Shown here piece by piece: positions 23,549 through 35,199 of a stretch of 64,000 nucleotides of DNA. The translations under genes were made by a program, and so were the position numbers. Within the stretch, counting starts at the first letter, position 1; every line of letters begins with the position of its first letter. The notes under the pieces were generated by a model that worked only from the letters and a program-made list of their open reading frames with translations, ran no database searches and had not been told where the DNA came from. Source of the stretch: Crocodylus rhombifer. Taxonomy: Eukaryota; Chordata; Crocodylia; Crocodylidae. The stretch lies in NCBI GenBank assembly GCA_038503035.1, contig JAVSML010000028.1, positions 193,464 through 257,463 on the forward strand, written 5' to 3'.

Positions 23549-24997
23549 AAACACAAAACAGAAAAAAAAAAAGAAAAAAAAAGAAGCTACCTATGATTCC
23601 GGATTTAGCCAAAGTGCTAGCGCTTTCTTGAGAAGTAAGTTAGTCTTATTGCCAGAGAAGACTGTCATTATACACAGTGATTCAGCGAGCAAACACAAAA
23701 AGTTTGCCATCTGGTGCAGTGAAGCAATGATTGGAAACTTGCATTTGGAAACAAAGTGCTGGCTTTTCTGAAGACTTGCGTTAAAACACTTTCAAAAAGC
23801 CCCTTTCTGGTTGTGAGGAAAATAGTACGGAGGCCTTATTTTCAAAAACAAAACAAAAAGTATGGAATATAAGGCACATTTTCACAAAAAAAAACAAGAG
23901 GGCATAGATGCAATCATTGGGAAATTTTCATGCACGCTTAATATGTTATTACATATGTTTATATAAAAACACATCTATATGTGCTTTCTGGACTGTGATA
24001 AGTGATGTTTTATAGCCTGTTGTATAGAAAATGCAAACTATATCTGCTCTTCGGCCATTTTTGGTAAACTCAATGTTATAAGTGTTGCTAGGTATAGAAA
24101 GTTTTATGACATCTGGAGCAACAGACATATTTCAGTTTTTTGCAGCCATTATAAATTGTCACAATTTTCTTCCTTTTTTATTTTAAATTTACAGTGTGGT
24201 GATTATACTAAGGGGGATGTGTATGAATGTATATAAGAGTCAGCTAATTTTTTTCTTACCTGTACAGCCTCTATTCTGTTGCAATTCAGTTTTAGTAGTT
24301 TGTATGAAAGAAGTGGATTAGAAAGAAAAAATATATATATATCTATTGTATTTTTCCTCTCCCCTCCTCTGCCCAGCTCCTGCTTCCTATACATGTCAAT
24401 TCAGTTAATCAGGATCGCCAGTTTTCCCTGAAATATACCACATTCATAAACGAGTATTTAGTGACTTAAAGTGACCTTTTGGCTCCAATCAAAGTTTAAT
24501 CATTGGGCAGCATCTTTTGTTTTAAAGAAATCATGCTCCCTGGGAAATGATGAAGGCTTTGGGAATCTTAATTATGAATCATACAGCGTGTATCTGGCAT
24601 TCTGTTGAACGTGTGGTAACCACTACACAGGTGAGCGGTAAAAGACCTAAAAGTTTGAGTCCTTCAAATTACCCTAGCTACTTCGACTGAGGAATCCCCC
24701 GACCCTATCCCCCATAAAAATAACTTGATGCGCATGCTAAACATTTTTTTCAAAATTGTGCATTTTGTCATAAGAAAAGAAGTATTTTTAGCTAAGTTTA
24801 TTCTATAGTATTACAAGCTACCATAACCACACACTGAAATATAAGTTGAGCACTGATCATATTTTAAAATAATACTTAATTGTTTTCTCTACATATATAA
24901 ATAACACTACTGCATTTTAGTTAAACATATTAAATATGATAATGTTATGGATTTACACATTAAGGTTTTTTTAATGTTGTTTCATTGGGTTCACAGC

Positions 24998-25003
24998 AAT
25001 AAA
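24998..25003 (+). terminator. Candidate polyadenylation signal (middle)
   Basis: AATAAA in 'cagcaataaatcacag', about 1.8 kb after the stop. A TTTTT-containing stretch precedes it. Confidence 0.4.
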
Positions 25004-26272
25004 TCACAGAGTAACATTTTACATATATGGAAGTTCAAAAGGAATACGTTAGGCTGAGAAAGGGTAGTTCAATAGAAATCAACTGAATCACTAGAAGGCC
25101 TCCTGGGAGGAATATAGATGTTCACACTTTACAGACAGGAAGAAAGAATTTAAAATTAGCTTTGAACAGCAGGGGCAACACATCTTCTGGTGTGTTATTC
25201 ACCATAGCTGATGAAAAATGCTGGGTATTGGTACAGCTATCTATCTTGGACACAGAGTGCTTTGGAAATACATGTCGGTGACATGAGAGTGCCACTCTCA
25301 GAGGTTGCCAGACAAACGGAGGTATGTATTATACCATATTTGTAAGGGATTTTTGTTTCCATGAGCATTTGCAGGAAGTGGAGGTAAGGTTGTCTGACAG
25401 GGTCTTTTTTTGCTTGTTTGGCAGTTTGTTTGTTTTTAAAAGCTGTTCAAAATCATCTCTTTGATTCATTGTTCACTTGTGGCACTCTTAACTTCACCCA
25501 TCTTTGTTAGTCAGCTGTACTCAGGGAAAGCTAGGGAATAAGTATGCTGAAGGTCAATATTTAAATCATGAGTTTTCAGCCAGTGGGAGTGGGGGTGGGA
25601 GGGAAGATGTTGACTGCCAGATAATGTTTAGAACTGAGATTTCCAGGGCTTTGAGGCATGTGGAAGGACAAAGATGAGCTGAACGAAGGAGTTCTGCAAT
25701 GGTACAGTGTATGGTTTGGGCAGGTGGAAATGGTTCTTTATAGCTTGATGTGGATTGTTGCAACCCAAGTAGTGTGACCAGGTCACCTGTCAAGCAGTTA
25801 ATGTGCCAATAGGCAGACGTTTTAACTAAATAATGACATCAAAGAATAAAAGATATGCAACTGCTAAACAAATACATTTTAACACTGTTTCTGGAAGTTC
25901 TCTTTTTTTCTCTTTGATTTCATGATTTAATGAAGAACAAACACAGAAGTATCAGTATCAGAAGCTTCAATAACTGAATTAAAATTCCTTTATGTTAAAA
26001 CTACCTAACAGAAAATTGGACCCCTTCTATATAATAATCTAATTTGTTGATTGTGATAGCTTCATTTCTATTACTGTATTGTATTGCTTTTTTTTAACAA
26101 ACCACTAAAATAATGTGCAAAATGATTCCAAACCCAAAACATCAAAAAGAGGCCCAATGCCCCTAACCTTATAGTGCTTTCTGTGATAGATATTTACAAA
26201 TTTTTTGATTTGTTGCAAGGCCAATTTATCCATTATTGGAAATGCTAAGCAAGTGGAATTTACTGTTTTGTT

Positions 26273-26278
26273 AATAAA
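26273..26278 (+). terminator. Candidate polyadenylation signal (distal)
   Basis: AATAAA in 'ttgttaataaaaatg', followed about 25 bases later by a T-rich stretch ('gactttttttcttttct') that could act as a downstream element. It sits near where repeat-poor sequence gives way to a TG microsatellite and MITEs. Confidence 0.45.
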
Positions 26279-26598
26279 AATGTTTCTTAATACAACTGTT
26301 GACTTTTTTTCTTTTCTTACCTTTGCTTGGTGCCCCATATCTGTTAGAAGACAGTGAAAACAATACACTTCGAAATAACAAGATTTTGTGTTAACTGCAG
26401 CCCAGTTGTGCAACTGTTGTGGATGTTCACAAGCACTGATTCACAGGTGTTCTGCAGATGTTAAGGGAATATCAAAGTATTGATCAGCATTACCTGGTTG
26501 GTTCCCTTTCTGTGCCCTGTGATGCCAATTAGAGCTGTTTGGCATATTCCCAACAAACACAATTAATGCCTTTTTAACCATATAATTATTTAACCATA

Positions 26599-26715
26599 TG
26601 TGTGTGTGTGTGTGTGTGTGTGTAAACATGTATGTATATGCATGTGTATATATGTATATGTTTGTGTGTGTGTATATGGATGGATGTATATGTGTGGGTG
26701 TATATTTGTGTGTAT
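26599..26715 (+). repeat. TG microsatellite with degenerate TG/TA tail
   Basis: A pure TG run at 26599-26623 is followed by mixed 'tgtatatg', 'tgtgtgtgta' and 'tggatgtata'. The open frames through it are simple-sequence translations. Confidence 0.95.
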
Positions 26716-27034
26716 TATATTGCCTTTTGTTCAAAACATGCTTCAAAAAAATGAAAACCAATTATTTGGGGGTTGCTTTTTTGCAAATACAGATGTTTTA
26801 TCTCCATCCTTTTTGACTTCCCTTGTTTTTCCTCCTCTTTTCCAATGGAAAGCAGGTGGCTAAAAGTAGGGAATGAGAGCAAAATTTAAGAATGCAAAAG
26901 TTTGGATTTTGCTTGGTTGAAAACTATTAAGTATTAAAATAATACAGTACTAAATTCCTTTTGGTAAATATTTGTATCAGTTTTCAACTGGTGCTAGCTC
27001 AGAAGGCCTTGGGGGCCTAATTCAGAAGTAACAA

Positions 27035-27478
27035 GTGAGGTTACACATTACACTTAGAGCATACTAAATCTGTGGAATATTAAGCAGTGTTAAAATAAGA
27101 ACATGTTATGAGCAGTCCCGTGTTGAGGGTTAACTCCTTTTCTTGCACAGCTCTGACTTGTCACTAGAAGATGGGCAAGCAGAGGTGTGGCTAGGAGCCA
27201 GGACACCTGGGTTCTGTCCCTGATCTGCGGAGGTGGGGGGTTGGAAGCATGCCTCCTGTGATACTAAAGACCCAGATATTGCTCACTTTATCTCCATGGA
27301 GCAGACTGAAGTTACCTGTACAGAATCTATTTAGCATAGCCCAGAGTTAACCCTCACCTGAAGTGGCTTAACTCTGAGATGCTCAGAGAGCAGTTGGCAT
27401 GAGTTAACAGGCTTTAACATTGAGATGCTCACTTTTTAAGTGTGCTTAGTATGGTCCAAGTGTAATATGCAACTTAAC
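27035..27478. mobile_element. MITE family A, copy 2 (about 444 bp)
   Basis: The terminal inverted repeat is clear: GTGAGGTTACACATTACACT at the left, and GTTAAGTTGCATATTACACT when the right end is reverse complemented. Symmetry continues into GCATACTAA / CCATACTAA. The interior aligns with 7579-7989. There is no coding sequence. Confidence 0.8.
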
Positions 27479-27489
27479 TCTAGTTTCAA

Positions 27490-29470
27490 ATATATCAGTA
27501 GTCCCCTTGTCTTCAACTCGATTATTCATCTGGTTAATTAGATGCATGGTTAAGGACCTCATTGAGCTAATATCATTAAATCAATACAGCTCTATTATAT
27601 TTTATTTAGAAATGCATTTTATTAAAAAAAACTATGAGCCTTAATTGCTTTAAACTTGGTAGTTATTATATGGCTTTCATACATATGGCTTATTTTCTAT
27701 TTAGGAACTTGGTTTATATTTCATTAATTAATTGATGGAATTGTAGCAAGAGCAAATTTTGTCTCATGGTCATATACTACACTTCCATGTACACTTTATT
27801 TATTCATTTCTCTTACTCACCTCTGTTCCTCTCTCCCTTTCACAAAAATGAATGGCCTCTCAGCACCCATCTCATCAGTCATTAGTTTTAAGTGCTGGCT
27901 TCCATAATCAATCATCACTGCTGCCAAGTAACTAGGGTTTTACAAGGTGAGAAAACTTAGGAAATGAAAGCAGAGCATTCTGACATTTTATAAATAACAG
28001 CTGCTTGGTTGGGCTTATCACTGTACTTTGTATTCTAACACAGCAGTTTTAAATTGAGGACCTCAAATTTCCCGTTAAATCCCCTCAATTCACATATTGG
28101 TTATTGGAATTCAAGACAACCCAAACCAGGGTGGTATTCATTTGTCACTCAAACTTGATGCATCTTGGAAGAGTGTGACTAACCCAGTGTATGTATTCAC
28201 CAGTTGACTAAGAATCTTAAAGTTCTAGTTCCTGCAGCCCAGTGTTTACATGAAAATATCATTTTTCTTTTAAAATAAATATTTTCTGCTTTCATGGTTA
28301 CAAGGAAAAGTTTGAAAATGTCACTCTGAGGGCTCAGGAAACAATATAATAATAAAAAACCCCTCAAAACAGATTGTGGAGGGGGAAAGAATCCCATTCA
28401 TTGTAAGGAAATCTCATGTTCTAAAGATTTATTTTGTTGTCATTAAGTTGGATGGGAATTTTATTTTTTCTCACTGGTTGGCTAGTTCTATGGCTGTGTC
28501 CAAATTTTTAAAAAATGTCCCCTTTCCTGAAATAAGCCAAAAGCTTCAAAAGATCCAAACTACACTGTTTAGACTACAGCCCTCATCTCAACATCCAAGT
28601 GGTCCTGCTTCCCTCTTCCAGGCCTCCTCTCTTGTGATCACTCTTCAGGCTTCTGCATAACATAATTTCCCTTTAATAAAGGCCTGATGAGGTATTTCCA
28701 CAACTTTCAAAAACCATAGATCTATCCACAATAACATCTATTTAGCTCTAAGTTGGGCTGACATATTCTTATCTAAGGAAAAATAGAAGACCCACCGTAA
28801 GTGGCAGACACATAGACACCACCATTCTTCGAGAACACCAGACTCCTAGTCAATAAATTATCTTTCAGTATTTTATATTATTACATAGTTAGGAGTTTTA
28901 GATATCTGAAGGTCATTAAACATAATCTGTTTAATCTGTTTGATAAGAAGCTCAAAAACTGCATAAATTGCTGCTTGAACTGTTTTGGGATTATCTGTTT
29001 TGATGAAATTAACCATATTGGGGGAGGGAGGGGCACTTTGGGAGCCAGAATGAAATGTTACTGATTATTATGAGTAGCCACAAAACCTTACCATTGGAAC
29101 TATCATGAAACTATCTGAAATGCCAAGATAGTCTTTTCTGATGCTAATGTTAAAGTATCTATGAAAGTTCCCTGCTTTTCATAGGTTCATAGAGGGCTTA
29201 CTCTTTACTACAGAAAAATATTGCAAACCAACATCTGCTGCCAGGACATTTTAATTAAAAAAATGTTCCCAGTGAAATTATGCAAAATTAAGCTTAGGGA
29301 TTTTTCAGTTGAAAATAACACAGGTTGATCCCTTAGAGAACAGAAGATTGAGCTAAGTCAATGAATGACATGCATTTCATCTACACTTTTACAGCAGCCC
29401 TGCATAAAACTTCAATCTGCAATAAAGATGTACAAATGGAGAGGCATTTCTGCAGTATAACAGGTGGCCA
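27490..29470. other. No gene recognised
   Basis: AT-rich intergenic sequence with no classified repeat and no convincing open frame. Confidence 0.5.
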
Positions 29471-29474
29471 TGTA

Positions 29475-29805
29475 ACTATACACGTGCCCAATCCCTGCTC
29501 TGATGCATGCTAATTAGCACATTTCAGAGCAGACTCAATTAATCAAATCTGGTGAAGCATGCTAATTAGTATGTCCAGCAGCCTTAGCATCACATGTGTT
29601 TGGCGTCCCCTTCTTCAAAATGGTGGCAGAGGCACTTTAAAGCTCAACTGAGCTTTAGTTAAAGCACCCCCACTGCCAATTTGAAGTGCAGGGCACTAAA
29701 TACATGAGATACTGGAGGCACATTAACTACAGCGGTGTCCTAGACCCACTCTAATTAAAGCACCCCACCTCCCCACCTCACACCAGAGTATGTGTAAAGA
29801 AGCTC
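29475..29805. mobile_element. MITE family C, copy 1
   Basis: Shares with 53925-54236 and 61995-62270 the words 'cagagcagactcaattaat' and 'ctttagttaaagcacccc' followed by 'actgcca'. The approximate ends read 'tatacacgtgcc' and, reverse complemented, 'ctttacacatac'. An internal near-palindrome of 'gctttagttaaagc' type is present. Boundaries are estimates. Confidence 0.6.
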
Positions 29806-29809
29806 ATAA

Positions 29810-31730
29810 TGAGCTGCTTCCGTTTTCCAGGAATGTTGCAGGAGAAAGTTAATGGGAAGTGAGCCAGAGAAAGTCTAAAGGAGATCACATGTCCTGCACC
29901 ATAGGAGACTGAAGTATGTACATCATCAGTTATTTAGCCCCAGGTTTAAAGCAGCCTAGTACATCAACAACAGAACAGGATAGTTTAATGAAAGCATTGG
30001 CCCAGTCTAATAATTGTGTCTGCATGGCAAATATGTTTGGGCACCTTTACCTTCAGCTCTGTCACATACCAACCTAGGCAATTCTTGACCGCTGGCTGAG
30101 TAGTGTAAATGAAAGAAACTAGTGGTCTGAGTCCCAAATCTATATCCACAGCCCAGCAACCAAGAACTGCCTTGCTTAAGTAGGCTCAACACAAGAATAT
30201 AAAATCTTTGCTACCCTCTGAACCTTACAGGTGATTTTCACTGTTCATGACTGAGACTCAACATGGAACAAAATGGAAAACATGGCCTTGCCACTCTCAC
30301 TACTTGTACGTGGAGATAGATTTGGGCAAGATACCTTAACTTTTAGAAAATTGAAACATTTTGAATTTTTACCTTCCAAAGACATTCTAAGCTTCAAAAC
30401 AATGAAGCAGAGAAAAGGCTTCAGGCTGCTTGCATTATTTGCTCTACATTTTCACTCTCTTTGTATAAATTACAAGAGGATTAAGGTTGCATATCTACCC
30501 ATTCAAAAGTTAGGGAATACCAGAATTAGGTTTGTCTGTGTCACCTTACTTCAGCCCTCTTCTGTACCACCATTATTTATACCGTCTTAACATGCAATTG
30601 TAATTTTCTTATTCAGAACTGGTGCCTCATTCAGTGCACCAGATGGGCAGTGTTCACCCAATGGGTAGCCATTTAATAGATCTCGTTGTCTTTGTCATTC
30701 AGTATGTTAGCACAAGCCTTGCTCATGTCACACTATCCAAACTTTTTAGTGAAAACAAATATCGGATTTTTTCTGGGATATTTCAGTGGCATTATCATCA
30801 GAGTATCCAAGTGCATCACAGACATTTGTGAGTGATCGCATCATTCCCATGAAGTTGATGGTGATGGTGTAATCTCTATTTTGTCTCCATCATCTCCAAG
30901 TAGAGAATGTAGGCCATGTGTTCACAAGTTTTGGGGATCCAACTTGACATACCAAGAGCTTATCTCTCATCAGAGTATTTAGCAAAGAACATAATAAAGT
31001 GATGCATTCAAAAGACAGATCCTTCAGTTGGAGCTGTGGACATTCAGCACTGCTGCAAATTTAGCTCTTGATGTTATACTTTGGACACCCAGAAAACGAA
31101 GGATACTTCAGTTTTCTAGAATGCAGTTTCCTAAGATATTTTTTCCATAAAAAGTCCAATGCAAACCAAAAAAATCCAGAATATAGAAACATAGTGACAC
31201 CTCCCCCCCCCCCAAATAAATCAGCTGCTAGGTAGCAGAGACCTTTACCATGAGCTAATAGTTAAAGATAGCTCAGCAGTCTACGGTTATCAAAAGACAA
31301 GGCATGACTGAGATTGAGACAGACATTTTGTTAGTGGGTTACAGAGCCATTTGCTGACAGAAAAGAAATGAAGAGACCGAGGACTCCTGGATTCACTTGC
31401 AGGTGCTGTGGGTAAGTATCTCCAGTGATTAACTTTTCTCCCCCACCCCATTCCCAATCTGTTTTTCCCCACACTCATATTTCCAGCTCCTAATACCCAT
31501 CCCTATCTCTTTCTCCCTATCCAAGGCTCTTACTCTTTGCCCCCAGCTCCTTCACTTGTCTCCCTGTCATCCTAGTTCTTGTCTTGCCTCAAGCTCTCTG
31601 TCTATCCTATTTTGTTCCTTGTCCCCCTCTGTTGCTAATTGGCACCCTGTTTTTCTCCCTGAAGTCGAGTCAAGCTGTTTTTAATGAATTGGCTCCATCT
31701 GGGTACTAGTAAGAAAAACATTATGGATAG
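29810..31730. other. No gene recognised
   Basis: Intergenic. It contains a run of 11 C (31203-31213) and a pyrimidine-rich patch at about 31435-31640. The open frame of 105 codons at 30273-30590 has no recognisable domain. Confidence 0.5.
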
Positions 31731-31734
31731 TTGC

Positions 31735-32154
31735 AGGGGCAGATCCAGGATTTGGCAAAGCGGGGCCTGGGAGCAGCAACCCCTACTGCAAAGGTGGTTG
31801 CACCCTTCTCTAGGCAATGCAGGCAGACTGTACCCTAGGACTTTTTAAAGACCCCCAAACAGCTAAGAATTCCCCCACTTTCCTCTCCAAGCTCAAAAGC
31901 ACATCTTCCTGCTCATCCCTGACTCAGTTTTTGCATTGCTGCTTCTTTCCTCCTGTTTGGAATATCGCGAGCCCTGTCCCCAGGTGGCCTGGCTGCAGCA
32001 GGCAGGAGCAGCTTTGAAGCTCCAGGGACAGGAGCTCCCCAGCCCCTGGGAGAGTGGAGAAAGCAGCAGCAGCAAGTGGCAGGGATGAGCACTGAGGGGA
32101 AGGGAAGGGGGATTCTCACTTGCTTTGGAGACTTAAAAAAAAAAAAAAAAAAAA
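31735..32154 (+). mobile_element. Possible hAT-type fragment ending in poly-A
   Basis: 'gcaggggcagatccaggatt' resembles a common DNA-transposon end (caggggcggatccag type). GC-rich sequence follows, then 20 A at 32135-32154. The class and right end are uncertain. The A run could belong to a separate element. Confidence 0.35.
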
Positions 32155-32960
32155 TTCCCCCAGAGGCTCCCAAGGTACAATCCAGTCTGAAAGGAGATTG
32201 CAGTCATGCTACCGCATCCCCTCTGGATCTATCCTGGGTAGCTGATAGAGAATTTATCTTCTCCCAGTGACTGTGGTCCTCTCCATCTGGAAAGAGCACT
32301 TAGATAAAATCCTGCTTTGCCCCTACAACTCTCAGATGCAGCATACTCAGAGCTTCAAATTAAAGTAACTTGAATTCTGAATTATGGTTTTGCACCTGTA
32401 TTTATTAATAAGCTTGAAATGACCGACTTCAAATGAACGTTCCTGAATGTCCTGGCATACAAGGGAATGAAGCCTGCTCAGCACACACTGAAGCTTCAGT
32501 TAATTTAACTTCCAGGCTCTAGCTAAGCATGTGTCAAAAGGCTTTATAATTTGATCACATTTTTGTGGCATTGTAAAAAAAAACCAAACAAACAAACAAA
32601 AAAACCCAAAAAATCCTGATGCCAGGGTGATTCTCCTGGGCCAAATTTCAAATCTCTGCTCTTAGTATGGTGGAACTAGAGCTTCCCCAAAATTTGTTGC
32701 ACTGGCATGAGCTAAACAACATATCCACCTCTAAGATAAATCTAAGGAACTACTGCACTAGCTTAGCTTTAAACAGTGGAGACAAACCAGAAGAAAACAA
32801 AACAGCCCATGAGTGACTGGTGCCTGAATCTGGGAGGGCACCAGATCACCGATGGGGAAAGGAGAGGAGGGGAGGGGGGTCCCTCAGCAGTGGATCACCA
32901 AACCAGCGGCGAAACCAGAAGGGCACTTCCACCACGACTTTCGGTTTCATGAATGGACTT

Positions 32961-33026
32961 CCAGGGGGTGCACAGTCGATCTCAGGGGGTGCATGCGCAC
33001 CAGCGTGCATCCCCTACATGTCACCA
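32961..33026 (+). repeat. Transposon terminal fragment, copy 1
   Basis: 'ccagggggtgcacagtcgat' through 'cccctacatgtcacca' aligns with 54610-54675 in the same orientation. Its end resembles the hAT-type terminus 'gtcgccactg'. The rest of the element was not delimited. Confidence 0.55.
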
Positions 33027-33154
33027 ATGAAACAGCCTGAGAAGGAACCTGACAGTTATAAGCTACTGAAAATGATTTATTAAACTGGTGAAAGTGGTGG
33101 GCCAGCTTAACAACTGAAGGGTGTTGAAGGCTGCTTCTATAAAAGTTTATAAAA

Positions 33155-33221
33155 ACCCTTGTTATCAATCACTCATCTGATGCTATGACCTTTTTCATGA
33201 AGGCAACACATACAAAGAAAG
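33155..33221 (+). repeat. 67-bp inverted repeat, left arm
   Basis: Starts 'acccttgttatcaatcactc' and ends 'acacatacaaagaaag'. It is the reverse complement of 34696-34762 with only three mismatches, all within a 4-base window. The arms are 1.47 kb apart. Confidence 0.9.
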
Positions 33222-34484
33222 TTTACAGGTAAAATCAGTGCTTTTAATGGGTAGGATCTTGAAAATAGAAAGGACTGTATCTATAAGGATGCAACCTAAT
33301 TGATGCTTATTTATCTGCAAAGTAAGAAATTGGAAAGCATCCAATTTTGTGTGTGTGCTGAATCTGACAGGTATCTAGCAACACACACCCACGCAGAAGT
33401 CTTTGATTGTGCATATTTAGCCATGAAGTAACTGCAGCAGTGTTTTGCGTGCCCAGACAGACTGAGCCTGATGTTCTCTTGAGATAGCTAAACTCTGACC
33501 TTTAGGCAAAGGAGACATTGACTTCCTACATTTTCTCATAGTTCTCAACCTTCCTGGTATTTCTCTGCCTTTTTTGTTGCTTGACGATTCAGCATGGGGA
33601 GAAATTACTTTTTATTTCTGTAGATCTCCTGCTGTTCCACAAGAGGCAATTGTCTCCCCATGCTCCTGTTCAAGGAGGAGATGCTTATTCTTACTCAGGT
33701 TTTCTCACTTTTCCCTAGGCTCTGCTCATCTTGTTGAGCTACCTAGAAGACAGAGACAGCCAGTGAGAGGCCCAGCCAGACTAGTCATGCTGGCATAAAA
33801 TGAGTAACCCATACCTTGTGAGGATCTCCAGAATGTATGGAAGGCATACATAGAAGAAAGTAGAGCTCAACATGTCAACTGGCCAGAGAGACTTGCATGG
33901 GGAAGACAATGAAACAAGGGAATCCAAAAAGGGTGTTTAAAGACCATGGAGGAAGGAAATTAAGATATGTGATTGAGTACAGGAACAATCAAAGATGGAA
34001 ATCCTTAAAGGAAAAAAAAGAAGGCCCTACTTCAGGGAACAAAGGAAATGCCACTGACATCTGTAAGTCAGTCTTGCAAATTCAGTTTGCTTGGATTCCT
34101 TGCTGTTTTTGCAAGGACAGACTGTAGGATCTGCTCTGAGAATTTATCAGGTATTTTTTGCAGGCAGCCACCTCACCAAGGCTAGCCACACTACCTGAGT
34201 GGAAACACTGCAATGCGCTTTACACAGGGCTGCTCCTTACAGCCATTCAGCTGACAGCTGGTGCAATATGTGGGACCCAAACTATTATACTGAGCAGTAT
34301 ACCAAACAGAAAGTACATCACAGCAATCTGAAAGGATTTTCAGTGATATCCATTTGGTTTCCAGGTGAGCTGCGCAACACTGACCTAGAAAGGACAGCTC
34401 TGGTGCGTAAGCAAAGCAGAACATGGCTCATGGTGTCTAGCCAGGCACCAAATGGCCGACAGAAGAATTTTTCATCTAAATCTT

Positions 34485-34680
34485 GAATGCACCTAGGAGG
34501 GGGTTGAACACTGGAACCAATAACCGAGAAAGGCTGTGAAATCCACAACCCTTAAAGTTGTTAAGTGCATGTTGGAAAAACGGTTGGTGGCCGGAATGGT
34601 TTAGACGGGGGCAATCTTACCTTGAGCAGGAGGTTGGACTAGATGACCCCTTGAGGTCCCTTCCAACCCTGTTTTTTATT
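34485..34680 (+). mobile_element. CR1 LINE 3' end, diverged
   Basis: Contains 'aggaggttggactagatgac' and 'cccttgaggtcccttccaac', preceded by CR1-like 3' sequence (gaaatccacaacccttaaa). It lies just inside the right arm of the 67-bp inverted repeat. Confidence 0.85.
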
Positions 34681-34695
34681 ATTCTAATCATATTT

Positions 34696-34762
34696 CTTTC
34701 TTTGTATGTGTTGCCTTCATGAAAAAGGTCATCGTGTCAGATGAGTGATTGATAACAAGGGT
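34696..34762 (-). repeat. 67-bp inverted repeat, right arm
   Basis: Reverse complement of 33155-33221 (64 of 67 identical). It could be the second terminal repeat of a 1.6-kb DNA transposon, or a second oppositely oriented fragment of one dispersed repeat. Confidence 0.9.
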
Positions 34763-34931
34763 TATTCCCTGGAGAATATTTGTCCAAATTTCCTTGGACA
34801 CTGCCTTTAAAAAAGCAATCAAGACTACAGAAAAACCTGCAGTCGAGACTCCCAAGAAGACTCCAGCCAAGAACCCTTCAAAAAGTCCAACCAAGAGCCT
34901 TTCAAAAAGTCCAGCTAAGTCACCTCAATGA
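34749..34931 (+). other. Small Lys/Ser/Pro-rich open frame, unrecognised
   Basis: Sixty codons from ATG. The last 40 residues consist of KTPAKNPSKSP-like repeats (TPKKTPAK, SKSPTKSLSKSPAKSP). At DNA level this is a short repeat of 'tcaaaaagtccaaccaag' type with period about 24. The tail resembles linker-histone or protamine-like SPK repeats, but there is no globular domain upstream. The frame overlaps the right arm of the inverted repeat and sits about 250 bp before a Tigger-like terminus. A transposon-borne relic or chance minisatellite is likelier than a host gene. Confidence 0.3.
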
Positions 34932-34959
34932 AGTCCTTCCAAATCAATATGATTGCTAT

Positions 34960-35189
34960 TTACAATATAAGTACATTAATGTAGCTATATTACTTACCTA
35001 TAATTGATTGAGTACAACATTTGGGGGTATTTTTGGTGAAAATAGGGTATTGGGTCTTGGTTCAGGACCCAACCCCCCATTTATTATAACATTGTTTCTT
35101 ATGAAAAAATTGGTTCCAAGTTGCAACGTTTTGACTTAAGATGCGGTTTTCAGGAACCAATTGTACCATAAGTCCAAGGACTGCCTGTA
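34960..35189 (-). mobile_element. Tigger/pogo-like transposon end
   Basis: The reverse complement begins TACAGGCAGTCCTTGGACTT. It continues with the Tigger-style pattern 'caattggttcctgaaaaccg', 'catcttaagtcaaaacg' and 'ggaaccaattttttcataag'. The Tc1/mariner TA target would be the terminal TA at 35188-35189. The opposite terminus was not found, so this is a fragment. The inner boundary is a guess. Confidence 0.65.
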
Positions 35190-35199
35190 TTGCAGTCAT

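Larger units (their letters stand above)
23197..26300 (+). other. NRXN1: NRXN1 3' UTR (probable extent)
   Basis: After the stop codon about 3.1 kb is AT-rich and almost free of recognisable transposons, unlike both flanks, as expected of a constrained UTR. It contains a CAAA-type run (about 23293-23310), A-rich patches (23560-23582) and a TA run near 24331. Several AATAAA signals could end the transcript: 23543, 24998, 25845 and 26273. The true end cannot be decided from sequence alone. Confidence 0.6.
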
